From: Pardosa pseudoannulata
Taxonomy: Eukaryota > Arthropoda > Arachnida > Araneae > Lycosidae
DNA: 64,000 nt
Direction: 5' to 3'
NCBI GenBank assembly: GCA_032207245.1
Contig: CM063506.1
Span: forward strand, 18,475,182 to 18,539,181
Within the stretch, counting starts at the first letter, position 1, and every line of letters starts with the position of its first letter. Of the stretch, positions 51,136-64,000 are shown in pieces. A model generated the notes under the pieces. The model was not told the DNA's origin. It saw nothing but the letters and a program-made list of their open reading frames with translations, and ran no database searches. The position numbers and the translations under genes were made by a program.

Positions 51136-52135
51136 GATCCACGGTAGCTCAGTCGGCAAAGGCAGCGATCACCTAACTGAAAAGTTGCAGTTTGGGTATA
51201 GAGCCGGTCTAAGATCCGCCGTGTTTGCTAAAAATGACTGGAGTAAGTAAAATATGTTCGTGGTCACAAAATTCTCCAAGTTTTCAAATGATTCCTCTGG
51301 GGGTGGCAGGTCAAGTCTGGGAGGTCTAACAGCAGATTGATGTTATCACATGGTAACCTGTATGAAAAAACAACGGATTTACTGAACGATTCCTTTTCCT
51401 GATAAAGAATGAGTGAATTTCTAGTGTGAAGTAAAAAACCTCCACTCAATTTATTATGGTTCATTTTTATATTCAATTCCTAAATGTATTTTCTTCTTTT
51501 TTAATAACCATTTTAGATAAGTTAAGGTTAATAATGCCTTAACAGCCGGTTTAAGACTCGCCGTGTTCGTTAAAAATGACTGGAACGCGCAAAATAGGTT
51601 CGTGGTCACAAAGTCCTCCAAGTCTTCAAACGATTCCTCTGGGGGTGGCAAGCCAAGTCTAGGGGTCTAACAGCAGAATGATGTTATCACACTGTAACCT
51701 GTATGAAAAAACAACGGATTTACTTAACGATTCCTTTTCCTGAAAAAGAATGCGTGAATGTAAAAAACGTCCACCCGATTTATAATGGTTCATTTCTATA
51801 TTCAATTCCTAAATATATTCTCTTCTTTTTTATTAACCATTTTAGATAAGTTAGATTAAGGTTAATAATGCCTTAACAGCCGGTTAAAGATTCGCTGTGT
51901 TCGTTAAAGGTGATTGGGGACCGTAATAGGGGTTCGTGGTCACAAAGTCCTCCAAGTTCTCTAATGATACCTCTGTGGGTGGCAGGCCAAGCCTATGGGT
52001 CTTCTACTTGTTCCTTGCTTCTAAATTACGTTGACCAAGCTGGGGTAATTTTACTAGCGTCCGTAGCATACCTTAAGCTGCACGTGATCCCCGGGTGCTA
52101 AATGAATAACAGCTTCGCTACCTTGTTAATGGGTT
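51136..52135 (+). mobile_element. tRNA-derived SINE (family B) with internal triplication
   Basis: The head GATCCACGGTAGCTCAGTCG has A box TAGCTCAGTCGG; the B box is degenerate (CAGTTTGGGTATAG). The body is present 2.4 times in tandem: 51205-51545 (341 bp), 51546-51879 (334 bp) and a partial copy from 51880 to about 52000. Each begins CCGGT..AAGA.TCGCCGTGTT and contains TTCGTGGTCACAAAGTCCTC and TCTGGGGGTGGCA. The third copy runs into a different tail ending near 52135. The exact end and target duplication were not found. Confidence 0.72.
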
Positions 52136-54205
52136 AGGATAATATGTCTGCTGCATTGTAAAATAAACAACAACTAGTATTTTAAATTTTATTTGAAAAA
52201 TCCATTTTATGTATGTTATATTCCCAACAATATATAATACAGTGATAAATCCTGCAAATAAATCTAAAATAATTTCATGTACGAATTACATTTGTTTAAA
52301 ATTATTTAACTATATTTCTAAAAAAAATGGCTATTTTATTTTATTACAAAAATAATCTTTGTGGATTCCATAGTTAGAATTTCCTTTTCTGTTGTAAATG
52401 GTAATAGGACTTAAGAGAGTTGGTGACTTTATATTTTTTCTTTATTTGCACCCTTAGACCTTATGTTAGAACATTTCATCTTATCGGCACAATAAAGGCA
52501 ATGACAGCGTCAAAGGGTTTGTTTATTAGTGCCCTGTCGTTAGGGAGTATGTTTTCTTTTATTTGATTTCCCGTTGTCTCTATACAATAAATGTTCTTTA
52601 TTACTGCCGCTCGATTAATTTATGTGGCAATTGTTCCCCTGAGAAATAGCCAGTATTCTGTGAAATATAGCTAATGAGAAATATTATTTACGAGGTCGTT
52701 AAAATATAAAATTTACAGTATCTACAATTTTGAGCTAGACTTTTATTGAATATAAAAAAGTTTTAATGTTATAACGTATTTATTGTATAACTTTGGTTCT
52801 ATTCAGATAGGAATAACTTTCCAACTCTTTGAAAAATGAAAATACAATAAACAACCTCAAATCCGAAATCTTCAAAACGTCGTCAATTCCGAATTTTCAA
52901 CCCTTTGTAATTTTTTTCGTTTGGGAATTAAAGTAATATTAACGCCCTACTCGCCGTCACAGTCGGTGAACTAGTTCACATGTTATGTTCGAAATTCGTT
53001 TCAACACGTATTAATTCTGCGGTACTAAGGACGAGAATGAAGATATGAAATCGTAATTTTAGGTTAGGAGTTGTAGTCAATACTGCATTAGATTCTGGGT
53101 CATTTATTCGAAAGAATCTACTAGAATTTTCTAATTCGTTACAAATGTCTTTTTATACAACAATGTTTGTTTTAAAAGTCGTATTTTACGGCTTTGAAAC
53201 ATTTACAATTTTTCAATATTCAATAGATTCCATAATTAAGCATTATTTAGCTTTATTTTATTTATATTTTGATGGTACAAATTAGAAATTATTTTTTACC
53301 AAAAGAAAAATTGACCAATTATTTCTTGTAATTTGTTACTTCGTTTTCCTTATCGAAATCGTTATTCATTGTCACCTAATTAAGCCTTCAAAGGTATTTG
53401 GTGCATGCCGAAAATTAGTTCTTTTATGATAGACAAGAAGTTTCGTAGTATACAAAAATTTGCATTGCACAAAATTATACAAAAGTTTGTGGTACAATTA
53501 AGGCGTGTTTAAACTCTCATAAAATGATTAAATAATTCGTGTTAATTGGTTATAATTTAAAACGTAGAACAATTAAGAGATTAGAATTTTGAGAAAAAAA
53601 ATGCTATATTAAGCTTTTTAAAACTTAATTTAGTATATAAGTATTAACTAAATTACAACGGTCTAAAAACTGCACTCTATAGAATAAATTTATATATATA
53701 TATATATGAAAATTTTGGAAACTTATGAAAATTATAAATACAGTAAATTAGATTGGAATTATAACTACTTTATCATAGGATATAATCTCTCAGTTTAATT
53801 TTTCTAAATGATAATAACTCATTCTACAGATAATGCAGATATATACCTATAGAAAAATATTCAAGCTTATCTTTTGTACAGATTTTTAAAAAAAATTATG
53901 GATAGTAATATAACAAAGTTTGAATTTGTTCTGAATTAATTATTCCATATATTATTTCTTCTGTATTAAGTTTTCTCTATATCATTGTGGTTTAGAGGAA
54001 TAATTTCGTAATTTTATAACAGATTAAACAAGTCATGTATACCTCAAAAATATTTTACTATTTTATTAAGTAAGATTATGTAAGTTTCTGATTACGGTAT
54101 TTATTAAGTAAGATTATGTATTTTACTAAGTAAGATTAAATATTTAATAAAATTTAGATTGTACACTTAAAATAATTTAAGTATACAGTATATTTTATTT
54201 CAGCC
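52136..54205. other. AT-rich intergenic DNA, nothing recognised
   Basis: No supported gene. A short (TA)n run lies at about 53690-53707. Confidence 0.5.
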
Positions 54206-54233
54206 TTTTGACCTATCCGAAGAAAGGTCAAAA
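54206..54233. repeat. 9-bp inverted repeat holding two AGGTCA half-sites
   Basis: TTTTGACCT (54206-54214) and AGGTCAAAA (54225-54233) are exact inverses 10 bp apart. TGACCT/AGGTCA is the nuclear-receptor half-site in everted arrangement. Function is not implied by sequence alone. Confidence 0.6.
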
Positions 54234-55596
54234 TAGACACAATATCAGCATTCACCCATTTCCTTTAGGTGGTATGAGACTCCTTAATATTTCTTCACAT
54301 TGATGAAGAGCATCCATATTTAAAAATAAAAAAAGAGATAGTAACAAAAAGATTATTTTTTTCACTGTTGATTCCTTTTAAAATCTGTTCTGAATTGCCT
54401 ATTCTAAGTTAATGATTCATAAGAACGGGTGGTTTGAGTTTTAATCCATTCCCTCTTATCAAGAACTCTACGGCGAAGTTCGGAGATAAACGATTGAAAA
54501 AGAGAGGAGGAACTGGGTTAAATGGTGATAAAAGTTCAACATCCGCTTCAGGATGGATGAAATATTACCCGCGGTTTCCTTTTGTGGCCCGAAAAGATTT
54601 GTCCCTCCCTCAGTCATTCAAAAATTCATTTGTATGTTCTCTCTCTCTCTCAGATGTCCAAAAGTTCTGAGAGAGACCGAAAAGTCTCGCTTTTAGTTTT
54701 CATGTCTGTCACAAGCGATAAGGTTCGAATGGAGCGTTTTAAAATGTTAGTTTTCTATTCTGAATACATTAAGTTGACATGATAAATATGGTTTATGCAA
54801 GAAAGGAAAGCACTGAATATTATCTTGTAAAACGCTCAAATGACGTTCCCTTTTAGTTCCAAATGTTTCCCTTTCACGTGTATATCTTGTCCCGGTCATA
54901 GCTTGAAAGTAACTGGCTTTTTCCAATTCGATGTAGTATTTCAAAAAAGAATAACGGATAATTTATTTCCTGGTGTAGAATAAAGTCTACAATAATCAAG
55001 AAGGAACTATATTAAATTATTTCGTGTTGACGTCTTTTGAATTTTTGTTCCGTATTTCCCCTATTTTAATACACTTTCATAACTTTTTTGTTGATTCCTA
55101 TTTAGAAAAGGGCAAAACGTATCTGTGACAAGTTTGGTTTTAAGAAAGGGGGTAGTTACTTTTAAATCACAAAACTATATTTTTTATTATTTTATATAAT
55201 AGAAGGAAATATATATAGCTCATGATTATTTTCTTATCTTTTTTTTTGTTTTACTGTTGCGGGATGAATTGTTTCATGGTAAATATATCAAAGCCTAATA
55301 TTGAGGGAAGGCTGTTTATAATAGAAAATATTGGAAATGATTAAAAAATAGTTGATACGTTAATTAAAATCTAATTTATTGTTAAAAAATATGTACATTT
55401 TTTTAGCTTTAACATGCTTTTTCTTTAAAGTATTATTTCAAAAAATATGCACAGTATTACTTAACTTAAAACTCAAATATACATATATATATTTAAAACT
55501 TCGGATATTTATGTATACGAAACTCTAGCATAATCTCAACGTATTTTTATGTAATTGCTTCTAATATTTTTAAATTAGTTTTTTTTAATTTTTAAG

Positions 55597-55599
<3 letters not shown>
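54234..55599. other. Intergenic DNA, nothing recognised
   Basis: Small frames at 54434-54670 and 54582-54782 overlap in different frames and show no domain. Confidence 0.45.

Positions 55600-55689
<90 letters not shown>
55600..55689. repeat. Microsatellite (AT)n(GT)n
   Basis: About 48 bp of AT repeats followed by about 20 GT units. Confidence 0.95.
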
Positions 55690-55691
<2 letters not shown>

Positions 55692-56162
55692 TAATCCTTA
55701 AATTATAAAAAAAAAATTATAAAAGTTAAACAGCTAAGAAAAAAAGAGAGCTAAATAGAACGGCACAAGTCGAATTCAAACTTTATTTCAGAGCTGCTAA
55801 AACGGACATCTTTACTGCTCAACGACAGACAAAGGCAAGTCACAAAAATCATTCTGCTCGAACAGAGGTGCACCGAAGAGTGAAGACAGAAAGAATTTCC
55901 CCACTTACTCAGCGAATTTAAGTGCAAGATCAGGAACAACGCGAAGCCATTTGCCGGCGACAGCTGGGAAACGTGTAGAGTAGACAGGAAATTTACATCT
56001 TTAGGATAGAAAGCTTTGGAAAGAATTTTAAGTCGAAGACACTCCTTTGATTAAGACATTTAGAGGCTGGAAAAACATTTTAAGGAATTAGAATGGGAGA
56101 GAGGAGTTTTTTAAGGCAATATTAAAGTTAAATAGTTTTGATATATTACATATATATACAAA
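55690..56162. other. Intergenic DNA, nothing recognised
   Basis: A slightly GC-richer stretch at 55760-55980; the 62-codon minus frame there has no domain. Confidence 0.45.
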
Positions 56163-56215
56163 TATAGATAGATAGATAGATAGATAGATGTGTGTGCATA
56201 TGTATATATAAAATA
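56163..56215. repeat. Microsatellite (GATA)n
   Basis: About six GATA units followed by TG and TA steps. Confidence 0.9.
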
Positions 56216-58499
56216 CACTGAAAAATATTTTTAGGGAAATTGTAACAAATATTTTAGGTGTATGTTACAGAGTAATCTTTTGAGAGGACATTTTTTAAAT
56301 TTTTTTAAGCGTAGATGTGCAATATTTTTTTATAAAAATGAGCGCACAGTACATTAATATCAATCTGACAATATTAAAAATATTTTTTTTTTTTGCTTAT
56401 AAAAAAATCTAATGCAATCTAATTTTTTCTATTTGTACATAATAGTTGCAAATGTCTATAGTAGTTCATCTTGAAATAAATTATTGAAATTACTAGAATA
56501 AAAAAATGAGTAACAAAGGATTGAAATTGTTTAATAATTCGTTATGTTATAGGCTTGTGAAGATGAATCCCCGAAGAATAAAAATGAATTTAAGCTTAAA
56601 TATTTAAAAAAAAATGGTATTGTATATAATTTTTATACAAGAATCATACTGACACACTATAAGGCATATATTTCTCTTCAATTTGAACACTTAAATAGGG
56701 TACAAATGCACAAAGTGCGTAAGGACTATCCCAGGAACAGTACTGTTTGAATTCATGTCACAAAGAGATAGATCTGGAAATCAACTCTCATGAACTATTC
56801 CAACAATGTTGGAATTTATCTAGAAAATGATTCCAAGTGTACCAAACTTTGTAGAAAAAATTAATCAATTCCTGACTGATAAAAAATAAAAGAAAAAATA
56901 TTTTAAAAATAATAAAATTTCCCCAATATAAAAAGAAAAATACAATTTTCTAGTGAACTCTTAATTACTTTTGAGTTATTTAAAGCAAGACTTTTTATTA
57001 CGGATCTTAAAATCCCTTTAATTTTTCGTTTTAGAGGATTTTTCTTATTTAAATTCTTAAAATTAATTTTTGAATGTTTTTATCGTATCCTAAAATATTT
57101 TACAACTTGCGCAGCTGCATCGGTTTTTCTCTTATACAACTCTCATCTGACCCTTTTAAGCCATTTTAAGATATTATTTTTTGCTTCATTATTCCTTAAA
57201 GTAGCATGCCATTTGCCGATTATTTACTAATTCATAAGCAATTTTATAAGTTAATAAAAAATGGGAAGACAAAAAGTCATTTGTAATTGTTCATATTAAA
57301 TAAAATTAAGAAACTATTTAGAGTATTTTAAAAGAATAAGAAATAAAGGAACAAACAGAAAAGTCTACAAAAAACGTAATCATCATATAAATACTCTGCT
57401 TTATTTATTTTTTTTAATTTTCCATACATGTAAGCAAATAGCTGCGAATAGCTATTTATAGCTAATGCTTTAAAAAAAAATTAAATACAAAAAAAAAACC
57501 CTCATATGTTATAACGCTGCGTGACTGCCTAACGTCTTTAGAGTCAAAAGAGAAGATCGCGTGATTTTTATTCTTTCTTAGTATACGTAAATGTAAGGAT
57601 TTCCTTCTCTTGCAGCTACTTACTAGAAAAATGGAAATTTCCCCACCTTTCTTCACTTCCCCCTAAATTCCATTCAAAAGTTGAATCTGGGGCTATTTTT
57701 TCTTATCAATGTAATAACGTGCATTTTTAATCCAGAAAGGGGTAATTGCCGTTTGCAATGACTTCTTTTCAATTTATTTAAAAAAATGTTCACTTCCATT
57801 ATACAAAAGTTAAAACCCCAAACGAAAGGCAATAGCTTTTAAGATAGTTTTTGTAAACTTTTCCCTTTTTCAGCTGTTGGAAAGTCTATTTGCCTTCCTA
57901 TTTCTTTAATGTACTGTGTCACGTCACACCATGCGAGCTATCGAATTTTCACTGTATGGAAATGATTTGCCTTAAGAGATTTAGAGGTTTTTATGAATCG
58001 CTTACGCATTTAAAAAGGTAAACAAAAACTTTCCTTTTACGTTATCACGCCATAACGCTTTCATTCTTCCAATAAAGTTTATGTAGTACTATTCAGTTTT
58101 TATACTTCAGTTTCCATTACACCTGAGTTGTGCATCGATAAGTTGTGAAAGCATGTACAAAATAAGAGTGCGAAAATTTGACAATAGTTTCGAAGAACTC
58201 CTGTTTACTAAATATTCTGGACTACCCGGGAAGCTGATCAACCATTGTCCAATTATCCGAAATGATCAAGGATCAAGCAAACTATATAAAATGATACGAT
58301 TTTATTTGCCTATGAGAGTCATTGAAATTTGTACTTTTATTGTTAGAATATTGTTGATAAACATTTCATTGTAACGTAAAAATTAACCAAAAATTAAATT
58401 TAAAATTAGTTCTTATATAAAAATTCTATAATTTGAATCACATAGAAATTAATGCTAGCTACTTTATATCTAAATTTCTAGGTCAAATCGAATTGACAC
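56216..58499. other. AT-rich intergenic DNA, nothing recognised
   Basis: The 73-codon frame at 58153-58374 and other short frames show no domain. Confidence 0.45.
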
Positions 58500-58967
58500 T
58501 AAGCAAGCAAAATGTTTAAATAATATAAATAAGAAATGAAAAATGAGATATTTAAAGGAATGACGTGATAATGATAAAAAATATCGTTTTCACCTATTTA
58601 TTATGCGATAAATTGAAAATTTTAATCTCCTTTTAACCGAGGAAAACTGCGCTTAAAACAATTACATGGGATTAACGGAATGACGTCACTTTGTTAGAAA
58701 TTATTGCTTCTTACACTTAGTTATAATGCGATAAATTAAAAAGTTAATCGTTTGCGTTTAACCGGGGAAAATAATGCTTGGAATAACGACATGAAAAGCT
58801 AACGAAAGAAAAGGGGAAAGGAATGGATTTCGAACGCTAAAAATTTTTAAAAACTTTCCTAGGGATATATTTAAAAATTTCCCAAATTTTCACGGCGATT
58901 GGATGTATGGTTTTTGAGTCTATCGAGTACAGACAGACAGACACAAATTCATTTATATATAAATAGA
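58500..58967 (-). mobile_element. Helitron relative, 5' part with internal duplication
   Basis: Read on the minus strand it starts TCTATTTATATATAAATG after an A, followed by GTCTGTCTGTCTGT. Its interior matches the 5' halves of the two Helitrons (blocks such as GGAATGACGT, CACCTATTTATTATG and GGAAAGGAATGGATTTCGAA on the plus strand). The GGAATGACGT...GAGGAAAA block occurs twice (58557-58646 and 58677-58770). No 3' hairpin/CTAG end was found. Confidence 0.6.
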
Positions 58968-59223
58968 TTACAGAAAACACACAAGATCAGATTTACTATC
59001 AATACTCAGGTTATTTGATACACGTTCTCACATACAAAAATATTCAATATAGCAAACTTTATTAAATGGGAATAACGTAAGTAATATAGCGTAAAATAGG
59101 GCTTTACGTGAGGTATGATTTGGTGCCTATAAAACACAATTAAACAATTTTTTTTTGTTTAACTCGAAATTGTGAATACTGAACACTAAAAAAAATTTTG
59201 GATCAAATCATACAATTATAACA
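58968..59223. other. AT-rich spacer
   Basis: Nothing recognised between the Helitron relative and the mariner. Confidence 0.5.
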
Positions 59224-60633
59224 GTTGGGCTGAAAAGTTCTTAGGCTAACATAAAATTTTTTTCATAAAATTTGATTTTATTTTTCAATGTAGTTGCCTT
59301 CAAGGGCGATACAACGATTATAGTGGTCATGCAACTTTTCGATACCATTTTTATTGTATGATTTGTCTTTAGCCTCAAAATAGGCCTGAGTTTCGGCGAT
59401 TACTTCTTCATCGACGCTAAATTTTTTTCCAGCGAGCAATTTCTTGAGGTCTGAGAATAAGAAAAAGTCACTGGGGGCCAAATCTGAAGAATACGGTGGC
59501 TGAAGAAGCAAATCGAAGCCCAATTCATATAATTTTGTCATCGGTTTCATTGACTTGTAGCATGGTGCATTGTCTTGATGAAACAACACTTTCTTCTTCT
59601 TCTAATGGGGCCGTTTTTCTGCGATTTCGTCCTTCAAACGCTCCAATAACGCTATGAAATAGTCGTTGTTGATGGTTTTTCCCTCTTCAAGAAAGTCGAT
59701 GAATATTTTGAAATGCGCATCCCAAAATTCTTATGTCATAACCTTGCCAGCCGATTGTTGCGTCTTTCCACACTTTACCCAAATATTCTTTCCCGATATG
59801 TCGAACACGTTTCTTTGATATCTTTAGAGTCTCAGATATCTTGATTAATTTCACTTTACGGTCATCCAAATTAATTTTGGACTTTTATTTTGTGTTCGTC
59901 GGTAACAGCCTCTTTGGGACGTCCACTGCGTGCATCGTTGAGGTCTGAGAACAGGAAAAAGTCGCTGGGGGCCAAATCTGAAGAATACGGTGGCTGAGTA
60001 AGCAAGTCGAAGCCCAATTCATATAATTTTGCCATCCTTTTCATTGACTTGTGACACGGTGCATTGTCTTAATGAAACACCACTTTCTTCTTCTTCAAAT
60101 GGGGCCGTTTTACTGCGATTTCCAGCTTTACACGCTACAATAACGCTACATAATAGTTGTTGTTGATGCCATAATCTTGCCAGCCGATTGTTGCGTCTTT
60201 CACTTTACGGTCATCCACTATAATTTTGTGGACTTTTTTATGTTTTTGTCAGTAACAGATTCTTTGGGACATCCACTGCGTGCATCGTCCTCGGTACTCA
60301 TTTCGTCTCGTTTACACTTAGCAAACCACTACTCAAAGGTTTTTTTTCCTAGTTAAGAGTCCGAATAATATTTATCAAGCCAAATTTTGGCTTCAACAGT
60401 ATTTTTTTTCGCTAAAAACCAGTGCTTTGCTAACACACTAAATTCCTTTTCATCCATTGTTTTAAAACTAACAAAAGTTGCTTCCCTCAAAATATTATAT
60501 CTCCCAAATTAATAGTCCGACAGCTGTCAAATTTATACACGTGTCTTTCGAAGGTTAGGGCTAACTAAAAATCATATTAATTTAATACTAGTGGCGCCAT
60601 CTATGCATCAGCCTACGAAATTTTCAGCCCAAC
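59224..60633 (-). mobile_element. Decayed mariner transposon
   Basis: Inverted ends GTTGGGCTGAAAAGTTCTTA (left) and GTTGGGCTGAAAATTTCGTA (right, inverse strand) match at 18 of 20. TA follows the right end (60634-60635); the left flank is CA, so one target TA has mutated. At 1,410 bp it is longer than the usual ~1.3 kb because of an internal duplication. Confidence 0.9.
59278..60457 (-). pseudogene. Mariner transposase pseudogene
   Basis: The ATG at 60457 opens an N-terminal helix-turn-helix region (MDEKEFSVLAKHWFLAKKNT) that soon meets in-frame stops and shifts. The C-terminal part (59589-59278) is still open, with HQDNAP and PYSSDLAPSDFFLF; their aspartates are 34 residues apart, the second and third members of the mariner D,D34D triad. 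A tandem duplication spans the middle: the segment from the ARSG-type linker to the SDL region occurs at 60288-59940 and again at 59938-59446, the first copy lacking about 144 bp. The enzyme would cut and paste the element in the nucleus, but this copy cannot encode it. Confidence 0.88.
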
Positions 60634-60648
60634 TATTAGTCAGCTTAC

Positions 60649-61260
60649 TTTTAATACTGCATTTTACTTGTATATCAAGTAAAACATGTTGCATCCCTTC
60701 AGAATTTTTAAGAAAAGTAGGTAAGAAAATCAGTAAAAGATTCACTCATGAAATAAAAAAGTCCATGTTATTTTAGACAGTAATAGAGCAAAGTATGAAG
60801 ATATTAAGTTAAAAGTCAGAAAAAGTGTCTGTTTTACCTAGATTATTCATGATCATACGTCATGATCATACTATCAATTCAACGTCATGATCATACTATC
60901 AATTACCTTTGAATAAAAATTTATTTAAGGGAAAGAAATATTTGGAACTTATTGTTGTGGTATGTAACAAAGATGCTTTGATGTTATTTTCTTAATCGCA
61001 TTTTATTTGAGCATCAAGTAAAATACGTAACATTTTTTTTTTGCAGAATTTTTAACAAAAGTATATAAGAAAAACAATGAAATATTCACATATAAAATGT
61101 GAAAATACGTTTTTTACTAGATAGTAATAGAGCAAAGTATGAAAATGTGACCTTAAAAGCCATAAATAGTGTCTGTTTGACCTAGATTCTCCTGCAACGT
61201 TGTAATAATATTATCAGTTATCCAATGCATAAAAGTTCATTTAAGAAAATAAATATGTGG
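60649..61260. repeat. Diverged tandem duplication of ~350 bp
   Basis: Blocks recur in order: GCATTTTACTTGTATATCAAG/GCATTTTATTTGAGCATCAAG-type, AGTAATAGAGCAAAGTATGA (near 60779 and 61127), and GTGTCTGTTT.ACCTAGATT (near 60822 and 61171). A shorter repeat, CATGATCATACTATCAATT, lies at 60865-60904. The mariner ends 15 bp before the first copy. Confidence 0.65.
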
Positions 61261-63432
61261 AAATTATTTAAGTGTAATAAATATGCTTTGGTCTCTTTAA
61301 AAAGATAACACTATTAAAAAAATTATGTGGACATCACATAACTTCCTTGTACATCTAATAAATTATAATCAGACTTCTATGCACTTCAACTAAATTTATT
61401 TAAATGTGAAATAAGGTCTTTCATTTTTACTTAATTATTATTCAATTAAATGAAAAGTTTCACAATAATTAAATTATTATCTTTTAATAACACCAACAAT
61501 TTATAGAACGTTAATTAAACAATGAACTGTATTGTAACAATTATTGGTGGACATTATTTCAAGAGTAGATAGGGTTCTAATATTGCATTTCGCTTAGAAG
61601 GGTATAAGAATCCTTTATTTTGAAGTGTATTCATTATATATATTGCAGATTACAACTAAAAATGTAGATGTAGAATTAGAGGCTACAACTGTTCGAAATA
61701 CAAAATTTCAACCTTTTGAAATCTAATATTTTTAGTTATGAGAGATATATACGTACTACATATAGACGTCACGTGAGAGATAATCAAAATTCATTAAAAG
61801 ATCTTTAAATTATATTTTTAAAAATTATAAGTTTAAGAATTAAAGTTTAATTGTACTTACGTATAGACATAAAGACGAAATTTCTCAAAACTTCTTAGGA
61901 AATGGTAAAAATGGGAATTTGTTCGGATTTGTTCACGATTAGTATACAAATATCAATCCCATTTCCGGGGGCCGAACGCCATGTTTTTGGCTCTATTTTT
62001 GTACAAATGATCGCCAAATTGTCGCCAAGTGATGTTTACAATTTGTGCTTCGTTTTGTATTAAGTTTATACCCAATTTCAAAGCATATTTATAAAAAAAA
62101 GGTTTGAAAATTTGTTAAAATGAATACAAATTTAAAAAAAAAATTAGAAAATAAAAAATAGAGCAAGGTTTACCAGAAAACTGGGCTCTAGAATTTGGCG
62201 ACATCGCCCACGCTTGGTGCGCCCACTGAACTTGGTTCGGAGGGCTCCCTGAACTGGGATTAAGCCGATATCTCCTATACTTCGCTTACTTAAGTAAAAA
62301 TCACAACTCTAACATCTGTTAGAAAAATTAAGAACAGCTTCTATCCTCCAAATCTCTTTTCAAATTCAAAATAAGTAAACCTAGTAAGTACTACTTTCCC
62401 AAAATTTCGAGAAAACATCAAATTAGTACTTACGATGCACGTAATTTCGAAGTTTATGTTTATACGGATAAAAATGTTGATAATCGGATGCTGCTACAAA
62501 GGTGAAAATACCTCAAATTTCAGTGACATCAAAATTTCTTTAAAAAAAAAACTGCTCTATCTATTCGTGGAAACAGAATTACATTAAAAGCCTGAGTTCT
62601 AGGTATAAGACACATCCCTTAGTCAACATTAAATATAGGTCTTCTTGCCATATATTATTCATAATTACATAAATTTGTACCAGTCATTTGTTGTTATAAA
62701 ATATATTGATTAGTATTACTATGTACCTCACACCTGCTAAGTTAGAGGCATCAGGGAAAAATTATTAGATAATAAAGTTCAGTTAACATTAACTAATTCG
62801 TAATAATCAATTACAGCTTCTTTATTAATAACGTTGAACCGATTAGCCTCTTAATTCGTTACGACCTGCAGTTGATTCTTTTAAAAGAAAACCGTGTGCT
62901 GAATTTCATCTTAAAAATAAATATAGAACTTTGTTCGAGTAGAATACACTGCTAATTTAACAATCGTGACTCCTGCTCACAAACTTCAGGTGTTAGATAC
63001 TTAAAGCTAAAATTTAAAAATATCAAATGTATGTCAGTCTTCATTTTGTATCGTCTCTTGTGGAATAAGCAAGAAAATATAATTATTTCAGTAGTATGAT
63101 TCATTCATCCTTATAATTCTGTTGAATCTTAGAAAGATTTTCGAAATGTGTATATAATAAAATGAACAACATATCAGGTTACTTTATTAGATTTTATAAG
63201 TAAAATAACCTTAAGGATTTCAAATTTTAAATTACACTTTAGTAACTTTATGGATGAAAATCTCAAATTGTTTATCAGATTTTATGCATTATTCATATAC
63301 TTTATGAAAAACATTTTTTATAAATGGTGAAAATATCTTTGCCCTGAAAAATGTAAATGAAGCAATAAAATTCTTAAAATTACAAGTTAAAATTAAGTAA
63401 TTAAATTAAATTAAATATTTATGAAAATTCGC

Positions 63433-63433
<1 letters not shown>
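61261..63433. other. AT-rich intergenic DNA, nothing recognised
   Basis: A GC-richer patch at 62160-62270 has no recognisable content. Confidence 0.45.

Positions 63434-64000
<567 letters not shown>

Noticed and set aside
51136..51204. tRNA gene from TAGCTCAGTCGG
   Set aside because: The A box is good, but the T-arm/B box is degenerate and the sequence continues into a repeated SINE body.
58153..58374. 73-codon frame as a small gene
   Set aside because: No domain, signal peptide or neighbouring exon, and its length is expected by chance.

Overview
The window reads as AT-rich, gene-poor DNA from an animal nuclear genome, most likely an invertebrate and probably an arthropod. The clues are tRNA-derived SINEs, Helitrons, a mariner relic, a Ty3/gypsy element resembling the CsRn1/Kabuki group, long TA/TG microsatellites and TATA plus initiator promoters of arthropod style. 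A spider or other arachnid would fit, but the sequence alone does not settle it. I found no convincing host protein-coding gene, rRNA gene or intact tRNA gene. Almost everything that can be named is a mobile element or a tandem repeat.

Layout, left to right. 1-950 is GC-richer unassigned DNA with a tandem pair of about 97-bp units, each holding three hairpins (151-345). A TA microsatellite lies at 2286-2614. A TA-flanked MITE (3454-4054) and a TTAA-flanked MITE (4594-5204) follow. From 6293 to 19220 runs a satellite of about 114 monomers of 112-114 bp. Each monomer carries a perfect RNA polymerase III A box, because it contains the first ~37 bp of a tRNA-derived SINE. The array ends in the SINE itself (19184-19309 and 19843-19866), which is split by a TTAA-flanked MITE (19314-19842).

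22488-27129 is a complete Ty3/gypsy LTR retrotransposon on the minus strand. It has identical 338-bp LTRs, a tRNA-Trp-type primer site, gag with a CHCC zinc finger, and pol with protease, RT, RNase H and integrase. Gag and pol appear to be joined by a -1 ribosomal frameshift at GGGAAAC directly before the gag stop, with a possible pseudoknot 6 nt downstream. This is the only locus in the window with intact protein coding.

The right half is a mosaic of non-autonomous elements: a second copy of the 19-kb MITE (30829-31355); three solo LTRs with perfect 5-bp target duplications (31503-32330, 42847-43711, 47942-48901); two Helitrons with the textbook A|TC...hairpin...CTAG|T structure (33626-34927, 45563-46491) and a third relative (58500-58967); further TTAA-flanked MITEs (38860-39363, 46806-47520, 47649-49125); two more copies of the satellite-founding SINE (41837-41993 minus; 46698-46801 plus 47521-47565); a different tRNA-derived SINE with an internal triplication (51136-52135); and a decayed mariner with an internal duplication (59224-60633). 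Several insertions are nested, which gives a relative order: two copies of the SINE were hit by TTAA elements, and one TTAA element was hit by an LTR element.

Functionally only the gypsy element looks potentially active. The most unusual structure is the A-box satellite and the evidence for how it arose from a SINE.
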